From positions 145,308-209,307 of the forward strand of contig NZ_VWWJ01000012.1 of NCBI RefSeq assembly GCF_011753055.1: 64,000 bases of DNA, in the 5' to 3' direction. Position numbers and translations under genes: made by a program. This document shows positions 26,642 through 35,242 of this stretch, piece by piece (the stretch's first letter is position 1; each line of letters begins with the position of its first letter). The notes beneath the pieces are model-generated. The model made no database searches. It was not told the DNA's origin and saw nothing but the letters and a program-made list of their open reading frames with translations. This stretch comes from Burkholderia sp. Ax-1719. GTDB taxonomy: Bacteria > Pseudomonadota > Gammaproteobacteria > Burkholderiales > Burkholderiaceae.

Positions 26642-27293
26642 GCAACTAACAAGACAAGAGAAAGCAACACTGTTTGATGTGCTTGAAGTAGCTATGCGAG
26701 TACTTCGAGATGGTAAGAGCAGCTTCGAAGAAAACTCCAGATTCGGAAAGCAGATACGGAGAAATAACTGGTATGGGTCGCAAACTCGCGAAGATTTAGT
26801 TTTTAAAAATGATAATATTCCTAGAGCGGAGATTCTGGTAACTACGCAAGACGATCCGCTTGACTACACAGATGATCGAAATGCCGTTCCAATTATTCCA
26901 TCGGAATTTGAAGCGCACTTCGCTTCTCCTGTTACTGGAGTCTCGATTGACGAAATAAAAAACGCTTTAAACGTTGAGGACTTCTGGGCGGATGAAAGCG
27001 GACATAAATATGTTTATCCTCCGGGCGGCCTGCAAATCTCCCCTCGCGGGACCGTCTTTTCGTACCGATATAGTGCAAAGCAGACTTCAGAGATGCGATT
27101 CGAGGTCACCGCTTCTATTACTTATCTCGCGCCAGACAAGACAGACGCTTCTGATGGCGTCCGTTGGCTTAATAACATCACTCTGACGCGCGACTACCCA
27201 TACCTCACGCCAGAGATGCGCAAACAAAAGCGCGAAGAAGCGACAGCGCGCGGGCAGGCTGCATATGGTCAAAGCAAGGGTACAAGCCAATGA
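26508..27293 (+). CDS. probable immunity protein to the VgrG metallopeptidase, periplasmic
   Basis: No family was recognised. From the ATG at 26508 the 261-residue product has a strong signal peptide (MHLRLNTLLISIGILLMAPS, cleavage near QGFA-QNN), followed by a Ser/Asn linker and a soluble acidic domain. That start lies inside vgrG, in another frame, for 134 bp. Starts at 26598 or 26634 would give a cytoplasmic protein; the 26634 ATG overlaps the vgrG stop by 8 bp. GAGG sits 3 bases before 26508, closer than ideal. Position right after a T6SS effector and low GC suit an immunity gene acquired with the effector domain. A periplasmic location would match an effector delivered to the periplasm. 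Confidence 0.6.
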   Translation: MHLRLNTLLISIGILLMAPSFSTQGFAQNNMSSNSNKSGSSAMDRQLTRQEKATLFDVLEVAMRVLRDGKSSFEENSRFGKQIRRNNWYGSQTREDLVFKNDNIPRAEILVTTQDDPLDYTDDRNAVPIIPSEFEAHFASPVTGVSIDEIKNALNVEDFWADESGHKYVYPPGGLQISPRGTVFSYRYSAKQTSEMRFEVTASITYLAPDKTDASDGVRWLNNITLTRDYPYLTPEMRKQKREEATARGQAAYGQSKGTSQ

Positions 27294-27345
27294 GAAAGCT
27301 TGCTCACTTCGATTCGACCATTGCCGATTTATTTCCTAATTTTGC

Positions 27346-28095
27346 TCAAACCTTCCCCGCCAGATGAAACCGCGACGCCGCGTGCCACAACTGCACTGAC
27401 GTCGCCACCACTTCGCCCACCCACGTACGGCGCTCGACCATCAAACACGGCTCGCCGATTTCGATATCCAGGTGATGGCGCACATAGGCCTCGGGCTTAC
27501 GTGCATAGATGCGAAACTCCGCGCGCTGTATCGGCGCGAGACGCACCATGTAATGATTCGGCGTTTCGCTCGTAAAATCGTGCTGTAAATACAGAGGAAA
27601 CAGCGTCGGATTCACAAATCGGTCTTCATACTGAATCGCCTCGCCTTCCTCGAAATGCACGATGCGCGAGTGAAACACAGGCCCGTGCGCCACACCCAGC
27701 GAAGCAAGCGCGGCCGCATCGTCGCTAGTTTGCAGCGCAAGCACCCGCGCCGTGTGCCGATGCCCGCGCGCCGCAATTTCATCGGCGATATTGCGGATCT
27801 CAAGCACCGTCGATTCATAGTCGCGCGGCGCGACGAAGGTGCCCGATCCCTGCACGCGCGTCAGCACGCCTTCGTTCGTGAGTTCGCGCAGCGCGCGCGA
27901 CACGGTCATGCGCGCGACGCCAAACTCTTTCACCAGCACCGTTTCAGACGGAATCGCATCGCCCGGCTTCCAGGTGCCGTTTTCGACACGCTCCAGCACG
28001 TATCGTTTGATCTGCTCGTAAGGCGGCGCCGTGCGGCGGGTCGTGGCGGTGCGGCGCGTATCGGCGGCGGCGAGCGTTGTGGCGTCGAAGTTCAT
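27346..28095 (-). CDS. hutC: HutC-type GntR-family repressor
   Basis: A 249-residue GntR/HutC regulator. The winged helix is clear: PPYEQIKRYVLERVENGTWKPGDAIPSETVLVKEFGVARMTVSRALRELTNEGVLTRVQGSGTFVA in segments, residues about 24-90. A UTRA ligand-binding domain follows (HTARVLALQTSDDAAALASLGVAHGPVFHSRIVHFEEGEAIQYEDRFVNP). HutC proteins of this kind repress histidine-use genes and are released by urocanate. It is the last gene of a six-gene minus-strand unit with an ABC transporter and a lyase paralogue. A palindrome matching the HutC-subfamily operator lies upstream of the first gene at 33104-33115. Confidence 0.9.
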   Translation of the reverse strand: MNFDATTLAAADTRRTATTRRTAPPYEQIKRYVLERVENGTWKPGDAIPSETVLVKEFGVARMTVSRALRELTNEGVLTRVQGSGTFVAPRDYESTVLEIRNIADEIAARGHRHTARVLALQTSDDAAALASLGVAHGPVFHSRIVHFEEGEAIQYEDRFVNPTLFPLYLQHDFTSETPNHYMVRLAPIQRAEFRIYARKPEAYVRHHLDIEIGEPCLMVERRTWVGEVVATSVQLWHAASRFHLAGKV

Positions 28096-28122
28096 CGTCG
28101 TGGCGGCGCGGTGCGTGGTGCG

Positions 28123-29742
28123 TCAGTGTCCGACCGCGTCGGCCAGCGCGTCATTAGCCGATGGCGCTGCGCCTGACGCAACTTCATGCAACGCGGGCTG
28201 CGGCGCACACGCCGGGCGCTCGATCGGCAAATGCGCGTCGAGCGGTCCCGGCAGCGGCGGCGGCCCGCCATCGGCGATCATGCGGAAGGCCACCGACATA
28301 TCGCCCGCCAGCGGGCGATCGTCGCCATAAGTCGGCAACACGGTGCGAATGCGGCCATAGAGCGCCTCCGTGTAGGGCGCGCGAATGGCATCGACGGGTT
28401 GCAGGTCGTACGCTTGCGCAGCGGCCAGCAATTCGATGCCGAGAATGCGGCTGCTGTTCTCGATCACGGCCAGCGCCTTGAGCGCGGCTGGCGTGGCGTG
28501 GCACAGGTGATCTTCCTGGAGGCCCGAGGTCACGCCGCCGTCGAGGCTCGCAGGCGCGGCGTCGCGACGGTTCTGCGCGACCAGCGAGGCCGCCGTGTAC
28601 TGCGCGATCATAAAGCCCGAACGCGTGCCGCCCGCGTGCGCGAGGAACGCGGGCAGGCCGCTCACGAGTGGGTTGACGAGGCGGTCAAGGCGGCGCTCGG
28701 CCATCGCCGCAACCTGAGCGACGGCGGCGGCGAGGCTATCCATCGCCAGCGCGATGGACGCGCCCACCGCGTGCGCCTGCGAGAACACCTGCGGCGCGTC
28801 CGGCGTGCCGTCGACGATGGGGTTGTCGGTGACGGACGCCAGTTCGCGGTTCACCACTTCGGCGGTGGCCGCGAGCACGTCGCGCGCTGCGCCATGCACG
28901 TGCGGAATCGTGCGCATGCTCAACGGGTCCTGCGTGCGGCGGCCAAGCGCGGCGGCCAGCAGCCCGCTATCGGCGAGCGCCGCGCGCATGCGCTCGCCAA
29001 CCTGCGCGAGACCCGGCGAGACACGATAAGCAAGCGACTGCGCATCGAACGCGGCCATCTGCCCGCCGAGATTTTCGAAGCTCATCGCCGCCACGGCGTC
29101 GGCCCAGTCGAGCAGACGTTGCGCGCGTTCCAGCGCCAGCGCGGCCAGGCCCGTCACGCAGGGCGTGCCGTTCACGAGGCTCAAGCCTTCCTTCGCCTGC
29201 AGCGCGAGCGGTTGCAGGCCGAGCCGTTCGAGCGCTTCTGCGCCGCTCAATCGCTCGCCATGCCAACGGACATGGCCTGCGCCCACGCAAACGAGCGCAA
29301 TATGCGCCATGTGGCTCAGATAGCCCACCGAGCCGAACGCCGGCACTTCGGGCAGGCAATCGGCTTCGAGTAGCGCTTCCAGTTGCGCGACCAGTTCCAC
29401 GCGCACGCCCGAATGGCCGTGAGCGAAGTTATTGATTGCGGCCGCCATGATTGCGCGCGTTTCCTGCGCGCCCAGTGGCGTGCCCACGCCTACCGCGTGG
29501 CTCATCAGGATATTGTGCGAGAGATCGTGTTGCTCAGCTGGCGACACCACCACGTCGCACAGCGCGCCCACGCCCGTATTCACGCCATAGGCGCGAATGC
29601 CGCGCACGACGATCTGCTCAACCAGTTCGCGCGCCGCGCGAATGCGCGCGCGGGCCTCATCGGCGAGTTGCAACGGCGCGCCCGCAGCAACGGCGGCGAT
29701 ATCGCGCCACACGAGCGGGCGTTCGGAACGGATGACGGCCAT
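28123..29742 (-). CDS. aromatic amino-acid lyase-family protein lacking the MIO triad
   Basis: A 539-residue homologue of histidine/phenylalanine ammonia-lyases. Several active-site parts are kept: YGVNTGVG (Tyr52), SLVNGTPCVTG, TQDPLSMRTIPHVHG, ELASVTDNPIVD and QEDH. The Ala-Ser-Gly that cyclises to the MIO cofactor is missing, however. Where lyases have GSVGASGDLAPLAHMA, this protein reads AFGSVGYLSHMAHIA (residues 136-149, codons near 29310-29340), and GGNFHG is replaced by SQAHAVG. It may be catalytically different, use a non-canonical cyclisation, or be a binding protein. Its place between a His-type ABC transporter and HutC suggests a role with histidine or a related imidazole compound. 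It should not be assumed to be working HutH. Confidence 0.85.
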   Translation of the reverse strand: MAVIRSERPLVWRDIAAVAAGAPLQLADEARARIRAARELVEQIVVRGIRAYGVNTGVGALCDVVVSPAEQHDLSHNILMSHAVGVGTPLGAQETRAIMAAAINNFAHGHSGVRVELVAQLEALLEADCLPEVPAFGSVGYLSHMAHIALVCVGAGHVRWHGERLSGAEALERLGLQPLALQAKEGLSLVNGTPCVTGLAALALERAQRLLDWADAVAAMSFENLGGQMAAFDAQSLAYRVSPGLAQVGERMRAALADSGLLAAALGRRTQDPLSMRTIPHVHGAARDVLAATAEVVNRELASVTDNPIVDGTPDAPQVFSQAHAVGASIALAMDSLAAAVAQVAAMAERRLDRLVNPLVSGLPAFLAHAGGTRSGFMIAQYTAASLVAQNRRDAAPASLDGGVTSGLQEDHLCHATPAALKALAVIENSSRILGIELLAAAQAYDLQPVDAIRAPYTEALYGRIRTVLPTYGDDRPLAGDMSVAFRMIADGGPPPLPGPLDAHLPIERPACAPQPALHEVASGAAPSANDALADAVGH

Positions 29743-29786
29743 GTTCAGGATACCTTGCTATTTGCGAATTTCGTTGTAACGCGTGT

Positions 29787-30578
29787 TCAGTGTGCGTTGC
29801 GATCCTGGTGGCTCGATACGAACTGGCGGAAGCGCTCCGACTTCAGTTCGCCGAACACTTCCTGCGGCGTGCCGTCCGCATCAACAAGTCCCTGATGCAG
29901 GAACATCACGCGATTCGATACATGCTTCGCGAAGCCCATCTCGTGCGTGACAACCAGCATCGTGCGGCCTTCTTCCGCGAGCGCGCGCATCACGCGCAGC
30001 ACTTCGCCCACGAGTTCGGGGTCAAGCGCGGAGGTCGGTTCGTCGAACAGCATGACCTTCGGATGCATCGCCAGCGCGCGGGCAATCGCCACGCGCTGCT
30101 GCTGGCCACCCGAAAGATGCGCAGGATAGTGGCCGCGTTTATCGGCCAGGCCCACCTTGGCGAGCAACGCTTCGCCTTCTTCGATCGCTTCGGCGCGGCT
30201 GCGTTTGAGCACGCGCATCGGCCCTTCGATGAGGTTTTCCATCACGGTCATATGCGACCAGAGATTGAAGTTCTGGAACACCATGCCAAGTTGCGAGCGC
30301 ACGCGGTCCACCTGACGGCGATCTTCCGGCTGCAGCTTGCCATCGCGGCGACGCTTCATCTTGAGCGCTTCGCCTTCGAGCGCGACGGTGCCGTCGTCGG
30401 GCATTTCCAGCAGGTTCAGGCAGCGCAGGAACGTGCTCTTGCCCGAACCGCTCGCGCCGAGAATCGAAATGACGTCGCCTTTGTGCGCGTCGAGCGAGAT
30501 GCCCTTCAGGACGTGATGATCGCCAAAGGACTTGTGAATGTTCCTGACGGACAGGGCGACCGGTGCGGCTGCGTTCAT
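29787..30578 (-). CDS. polar amino-acid ABC transporter ATPase
   Basis: A 263-residue ATPase of the HisP/GlnQ type. Walker A is GASGSGKST (about 40-48), the signature LSGGQQQR, Walker B VMLFDEPTSALDPE and the H-loop VVTHEMGFA. The insert between Walker A and the Q-loop (ALKMKRRRDGKLQPEDRRQVDRVRSQLGMVFQNFNLW) is typical of the histidine/arginine/octopine subfamily. It powers import with the two permeases at 30612 and 31378 and the binding protein at 32180. Confidence 0.94.
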   Translation of the reverse strand: MNAAAPVALSVRNIHKSFGDHHVLKGISLDAHKGDVISILGASGSGKSTFLRCLNLLEMPDDGTVALEGEALKMKRRRDGKLQPEDRRQVDRVRSQLGMVFQNFNLWSHMTVMENLIEGPMRVLKRSRAEAIEEGEALLAKVGLADKRGHYPAHLSGGQQQRVAIARALAMHPKVMLFDEPTSALDPELVGEVLRVMRALAEEGRTMLVVTHEMGFAKHVSNRVMFLHQGLVDADGTPQEVFGELKSERFRQFVSSHQDRNAH

Positions 30579-30611
30579 GGATAACTCCGTAAATTCGATC
30601 AGGACAGCCGT

Positions 30612-31358
30612 TCAGGAGGCGGCGCGAGGGGTTTCGAGCGACGTCAGCTTGCGCGCGGGTGCGCTGGGCGCGGCGCGCAGATGGCGCGACAGTCGCTTTT
30701 CCAGCAGGCCGATCAGTCGAACGATGATGAAGTTGAGCGCGAGATAGATCAGCGCCGCACAGGTGAACACCTCAGTCGTGCGATAGGTTTGCTGAATGAT
30801 CTGCTGCGCCACGCCAGTCACTTCCCAGACCGTCACGAGACTCGCGAGCGCGGTGGACTTCACCAGCAGCACGGCTTCGGTCGAGTAGGCGGGCAGGCAC
30901 TGGCGCAAGGCGATTGGGCCGATCACGCGGCGCAGCAGTGAAAAGCCCGAGAGCCCGATCGAATACCCCGCCTCGATCTGGCCAACCGGCACGGCCATCA
31001 GACCGCCGCGAATGATTTCCGCCGTGTAGCCCGCCGTGCACAGCGCGAGCGACAGCACGGCGCAGACATAAGGTTCGCGCAAGACCGGCCACAGAAAGCT
31101 CTCGCGAATCACGCCAAATTGGCCCAGGCCGTAATAGACGAGAAACATCTGGATCAGCAGCGGCGAGCCGCGAAACACCAGGATATACGCGCGTGCGAAG
31201 CGGTTGGGCAGCCAGTGCGGCGAGACGCGCATGGCCACGATCACGAGCGAGAGCAGACCGCCCAGCACGAGCGAGGCGAAGAACAGTTCGAGCGTGGTCG
31301 GCACGGCTGCGATCAACTGGCGCAGCGTGTCGAGCAGGAAGTCGATGTCGATATGCAT
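30612..31358 (-). CDS. polar amino-acid ABC transporter permease (HisM-like)
   Basis: A 248-residue inner-membrane permease from ATG 31358 (MHIDIDFLLDTLRQ). It has the family's hydrophobic helices (TTLELFFASLVLGGLLSLVIVAM, YVCAVLSLALCTAGYTAEIIRGG) and the EAA loop region (AGYSIGLSGFSLLRRVIGPIALRQCLPAY) that docks the ATPase. In-frame codons up to 31418 would overlap the neighbouring permease and are less likely, although no strong Shine-Dalgarno is visible at 31358. It lies 33 bp before the ATPase gene. Confidence 0.92.
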   Translation of the reverse strand: MHIDIDFLLDTLRQLIAAVPTTLELFFASLVLGGLLSLVIVAMRVSPHWLPNRFARAYILVFRGSPLLIQMFLVYYGLGQFGVIRESFLWPVLREPYVCAVLSLALCTAGYTAEIIRGGLMAVPVGQIEAGYSIGLSGFSLLRRVIGPIALRQCLPAYSTEAVLLVKSTALASLVTVWEVTGVAQQIIQQTYRTTEVFTCAALIYLALNFIIVRLIGLLEKRLSRHLRAAPSAPARKLTSLETPRAAS

Positions 31359-31377
31359 GTCGGAATCCGCGGCAGGT

Positions 31378-32100
31378 TCAGTTACGCGCGAAATTGCGCT
31401 TGAAGGAGCGGGCCACATACGCTTCCGCGCGGCCGAAAATGCGGTTCGACACGCCCGTCATCGCCAGATACAGCGCGCCGCCAGCAACGAAGAAGAGGAA
31501 GTATTGGTGCGTCGAACCTGCGGCCACCTGACTTGCGCGCAGCAATTCAGCAAGACCCGTGACGGAAATCAGTGCGGAGTCCTTGAGACTCAATTGCCAC
31601 ACGTTGCCGATGCCAGGCAATGCGAAGCGGAATACCTGCGGAATCAGGATCCGTCGCGCCATCGTCAGCATCGGCATGCCGATCGCGCGTGCGGCTTCGA
31701 GTTCGCCGCGCGACACCGCCAGCACCGCGGCGCGATAGACCTCGGCCTGATACGCGCCCGAAATCATGCCCACGGCAACCGCGCCAATCGCAAACGGCGG
31801 CACGCCGACAAAGCCATCGGCGCCAAACAGTTGACCGATGCTGGTCACGAGCGCCGATCCGCCGAAGTAGAACAGATAGATGACGAGCAGCTCGGGCACG
31901 CCGCGAAACACGGTGGTATAGCAATCGCCGATGATGCGCAGCACGCGAAAGCGCGAGAGCTTGGCTGCCGCGATCAGGCCGCCGAACACCGCACCCAGCG
32001 CGAGCGCCGCGATGGTGAGCACGACCGTCATGAGTGCGCCGAGCAGCAGCACGCCGCCCCAGCCCTCGGCGCCGAAGCCGAGCATTTCGATCACTGACAT
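31378..32100 (-). CDS. polar amino-acid ABC transporter permease (HisQ-like)
   Basis: A 240-residue permease partner. Helices such as LLGALMTVVLTIAALALGAVFGGLIAAA and the VFRGVPELLVIYLFYFGG motif are typical of His/Glu/Asp-type permeases. The EAA-like loop is AARAIGMPMLTMARRILIPQVFRFALPGIGN. It is transcribed after the binding-protein gene (79-bp gap) and just before the HisM-like permease. Confidence 0.93.
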   Translation of the reverse strand: MSVIEMLGFGAEGWGGVLLLGALMTVVLTIAALALGAVFGGLIAAAKLSRFRVLRIIGDCYTTVFRGVPELLVIYLFYFGGSALVTSIGQLFGADGFVGVPPFAIGAVAVGMISGAYQAEVYRAAVLAVSRGELEAARAIGMPMLTMARRILIPQVFRFALPGIGNVWQLSLKDSALISVTGLAELLRASQVAAGSTHQYFLFFVAGGALYLAMTGVSNRIFGRAEAYVARSFKRNFARN

Positions 32101-32179
32101 GATGACTACCTCGAACGAACAAGCGGGATCAGGCGCGGGAGGCCTCGCGTTTCAGGCCTCCCGAAAAATGCCCGTGGAA

Positions 32180-33040
32180 TTAAGGCGTGACGTCGGTCTT
32201 GAACCACTTGAGTGCGAGCTTCTTGACCGTGCCATCGGCCTGCGCCGCGGCGATGGCGGTGTCGAACTTCGCCTTGAGGTCGGTGTCCTGCTTGCGGAAG
32301 GCGAGTCCTTCACCCGGGCCCCAGACCGGACCGGCGATCTGCGGCCCAGCCATCACGATGCTGCTGGAATCGGGCTTGCCTGCCGTGGCCGCGTAGTAGG
32401 TGACGTCGTCGAACGAGGCGTCGATGCGGCCATTGGCCAGATCGAGATCGCGCTCGGGCGAGGTCTTGTAGACGCGGATCGAGGCGACGTCCTTGAAGTT
32501 GTCGTTCACGAAGCGCGTGTAGATCGTGCCCGACTGCAGGCCGATGGTTTTGCCCTTGAGCGCCTTGCGCAGGCCGTCGATGGCGGGCAGATTGCTGCGC
32601 GCGTCGTTGTCGAGTTTCACCTGGCTCGCGTTCGTGCCGGCCTTCGGCAGGATCTTGGTGTCGGACACGGCGAAGGTGGCGGGGGTGGCGGCATAGGGCT
32701 TCGAGAATGCGAGGATCTTTTCCCGGTCGGGCGTGATCGAAATCGCATCCATCAGGACATCGAACTTACCGGCCTGGAGGCCCGGAATCATGCCGTCCCA
32801 GTCCTGCGTAACCAGATTGCACTGCAGTTGCGCACGAGCGCAGAGATTGGCGACGAGTTCCGGTTCGAAGCCGCCGAGCTTGCCGCCCGGCAGCGTCAGG
32901 TTCCACGGCGCGTAGCTGCCGTCGAGAGCGATCGTCACCGTCTTCCATTCCTTCGCGCTGGCGTTGCCGCCTGCCAGCAGCGCCGCGCCGAAGGCGGCTC
33001 CGATCAGGGCCTTGAACAGTCTGGTGCACTTCACCTGCAT
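32180..33040 (-). CDS. polar amino-acid ABC transporter periplasmic binding protein
   Basis: A 286-residue solute-binding protein (SBP family 3). The ATG at 33040 is chosen: AAGGAG lies 8 bases upstream and it opens with a signal peptide (MQVKCTRLFKALIGAAFGAA, cleavage near ASA-KEW). The fold shows VTIALDGSYAPWNL, GGFEPELVANLCARAQLQCNLVTQDWDGMIPGLQAGKFDVLMDAISITPDREKILAFSKPYAATPA in segments. It is the first gene of the operon running to hutC. The ligand is probably histidine or a similar polar amino acid, inferred from HutC control and the lyase paralogue. Confidence 0.94.
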   Translation of the reverse strand: MQVKCTRLFKALIGAAFGAALLAGGNASAKEWKTVTIALDGSYAPWNLTLPGGKLGGFEPELVANLCARAQLQCNLVTQDWDGMIPGLQAGKFDVLMDAISITPDREKILAFSKPYAATPATFAVSDTKILPKAGTNASQVKLDNDARSNLPAIDGLRKALKGKTIGLQSGTIYTRFVNDNFKDVASIRVYKTSPERDLDLANGRIDASFDDVTYYAATAGKPDSSSIVMAGPQIAGPVWGPGEGLAFRKQDTDLKAKFDTAIAAAQADGTVKKLALKWFKTDVTP

Positions 33041-33478
33041 GTCGCCACTCCTTGTAGTCGAGCTAACCGTGATGAGGCGGGCGCACCGTGTGGCCCGTCC
33101 GTGTTGTCTAGACAAGATTGAGGCAACAAAATGCAGGACGCAAGCGCTTTTCAATAAAAACGGGGCGATCCAGGGAATGCCCTGGCAATCCTCTGTAAAT
33201 GCACCGGAACGGCGCATTCCGTCGACCAATGGGGTGTCATTTCGGTGAATTGAAGCCCTTCGAATACGAATCAGCAATCCGAGAACGCTTCGAGTTAACT
33301 AGACGACTTAACGCGTACGATGCCCAGCGGGCGCTGCCGCCGCCGGGCGGTGTCATCGCGAGGTCATGCAAGAAAGCCATCGTTTCGCCGACACTCACCG
33401 ACACTCACCCTGCAAAACTTGCAGCGCGGCGTGCAGGCGCACGCGTGCTCGCGCTGTCCAGTCACGAGGCGATTCGAC
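33041..33478. other. intergenic region between divergent ABC operon and phosphatase
   Basis: These 438 bp contain the HutC-type palindrome at 33104-33115 and, further right, a short direct repeat of CGACACTCAC near 33391-33407. No gene is supported here: open frames crossing it lack a Shine-Dalgarno and a domain. Confidence 0.6.
33104..33115. promoter_or_regulatory. HutC-subfamily operator palindrome
   Basis: TTGTCTAGACAA is a perfect 12-bp palindrome, 64 bp before the binding-protein ATG. The HutC subfamily of GntR regulators recognises GT-N-TA-N-AC, which this contains exactly (GTCTAGAC). The repressor gene closes the same operon, so this is probably the site of autoregulation. Confidence 0.65.
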
Positions 33479-35191
33479 ATGACGAAAAAGAATATTCCCG
33501 AGGCACCGTTCACCGACACCGCCAGCGGCGTTTCCCGCCGCGGCTTTCTGAAGCTCGCCGGCGCCTCCGGGTTTGCGAGTGCGGCAGGCGCGGCAGCGGC
33601 GCTTGGCGGCGTCGCCAAAGCCGATACGACCACGCCCGACGGCACGCCCGAGCAGATCCACCTCACCTGGGGCGCGGACCCGACGAGCGAAGTCGTGGTC
33701 TCGTGGGCGTCGCTTGCGGCGGCCACGCATCCGCGCGTGACCTATACGTCCGATCGCGGCCGCCGCGAACACGCCGATGCGATCCAGCGTACCTACACGG
33801 ACGGCCTAACGGGCGTGGTCGTGTTCACCTACCACGCGCGCCTGAGCGGTCTGCACGCGGACACGACCTATCGCTACGAAGTCACCGCCGATAACGATAG
33901 CCACGCCGGCAACCCGTTCAGCGCAAGCTTCAAGACCGCGCCGCGCGGGCGCAAGGCCTTCCGCTTCACGAGCTACGGCGACCTCGCCACACCGAACACG
34001 GGCTGGGTGCTCTCATCGCCGCAAAGCCGCTTCGCCGTGGAAGCCGTCGAGCGCTTCCAGCCGCTCTTTCACCTGCTCAACGGCGACCTCTGCTATGCGA
34101 ACCTGAATCCCACGCACCAGACCGAGGTGTGGCGCGATTTCGGCAACAACAGCCAGACTTCGGCATCGAATCGTCCGTGGATGCCTTGCCCCGGCAATCA
34201 CGAGATCGAGTTCTACAACGGCCCGCAGGGGCTGGATTCGTATCTCACGCGTTATACGCTGCCTGACAACGGCACGCGCTTCGCGGGCCGCTGGTACAGC
34301 TTCCGCGTGAGCAACGTGCTGTTCGTTTCCCTCGATGCCGACGACGTGGTCTATCAGGACGCGGCGGCCTTCGTGGCCGGCCCCGCGCCGCTCGTGCCGG
34401 CCGCCAGCACGGGCAATGCGCCGATCGCCGCGGGCACGTCGTTCTACGTGCGCGGCTACAGCAACGGCGAGCAGACGCGCTGGCTGGAAAAGACGCTGCA
34501 TCATGCGTCGAAGGACGACGACATCGACTGGATCGTCGTGCAGATGCATCAGGACGCGCTCAGTTCGTCGAAGACGGGCAATGGCTCGGACAAGGGTATC
34601 CGCGAGGCGTGGCTGCCGCTGTTCGACCGCTACGGCGTGGATCTGGTGGTGTGCGGCCACGATCACGATTACGAGCGCAGCTATCCGGTGCGCGGCTGCA
34701 ATCACCATGCGGGCGTGGACGCGAAAACGGGCGAGCCGGTCGATACGCTGCAGCCGAAGCCCGTGCCCCACGCGCAACTCACGCAGGCGGGCGCCAACAC
34801 CTTCGACACGAGCCACGGCACCATCCACCTGATTCTCGGCGGCGGAGGCACCAGCGCGCCGCTCGACGTCTATGGCGTGGATATCGGCAACGGCAATCCG
34901 CAGGCGCAGATCTTCACGAAGTCGAACCGGCCGATTCCGAATACGGCGGCGACGGCCGCGCCGGGTTCGTATGTGCGGCCCGGCGCCGATGCGCTGGAAG
35001 ACGCGATCTGGTCCGCGCAGCGCGATACGGGTACCGGTTATGGGATTGCCGTGTTCGACGTGGACCCGGGCGAGCACGGCGGCAAGACCACCATCACGAT
35101 GAACTACTATCACGCGCCGGGCGCCGACCAGACGCCCACGCCGAACTACGAGCTCTTCGAGACGGTGACGTTGACGAAGTCGCGCGGCTAG
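33479..35191 (+). CDS. Tat-exported purple acid phosphatase-like metallophosphoesterase
   Basis: A 570-residue protein. The ATG at 33479 gives a twin-arginine signal (SRRGFLKLAG, residues 22-31). An N-terminal Fn3-like domain (HLTWGADPTSEVVVSWAS ... LSGLHADTTYRYEV) precedes the metallophosphoesterase domain. Metal-ligand motifs are in order: FTSYGDLA, LLNGDLCYANL, CPGNHEIEF, VVQMHQDAL and VCGHDHDYERS. This is the purple acid phosphatase arrangement (Fe plus a second metal), exported folded to the periplasm. The role is probably phosphate release from organic phosphates; some relatives are phosphodiesterases. No phosphate-starvation box was identified upstream. Confidence 0.92.
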   Translation: MTKKNIPEAPFTDTASGVSRRGFLKLAGASGFASAAGAAAALGGVAKADTTTPDGTPEQIHLTWGADPTSEVVVSWASLAAATHPRVTYTSDRGRREHADAIQRTYTDGLTGVVVFTYHARLSGLHADTTYRYEVTADNDSHAGNPFSASFKTAPRGRKAFRFTSYGDLATPNTGWVLSSPQSRFAVEAVERFQPLFHLLNGDLCYANLNPTHQTEVWRDFGNNSQTSASNRPWMPCPGNHEIEFYNGPQGLDSYLTRYTLPDNGTRFAGRWYSFRVSNVLFVSLDADDVVYQDAAAFVAGPAPLVPAASTGNAPIAAGTSFYVRGYSNGEQTRWLEKTLHHASKDDDIDWIVVQMHQDALSSSKTGNGSDKGIREAWLPLFDRYGVDLVVCGHDHDYERSYPVRGCNHHAGVDAKTGEPVDTLQPKPVPHAQLTQAGANTFDTSHGTIHLILGGGGTSAPLDVYGVDIGNGNPQAQIFTKSNRPIPNTAATAAPGSYVRPGADALEDAIWSAQRDTGTGYGIAVFDVDPGEHGGKTTITMNYYHAPGADQTPTPNYELFETVTLTKSRG

Positions 35192-35242
35192 GGCGCGCGA
35201 TCTCGCGCAACGCGGCGGCGTCCGGTCACGGTTTCAGACCAT

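Noticed and set aside
28123..29742. Annotation as functional hutH
   Set aside because: The MIO-forming Ala-Ser-Gly is absent, so histidine ammonia-lyase activity cannot be assumed from family membership.
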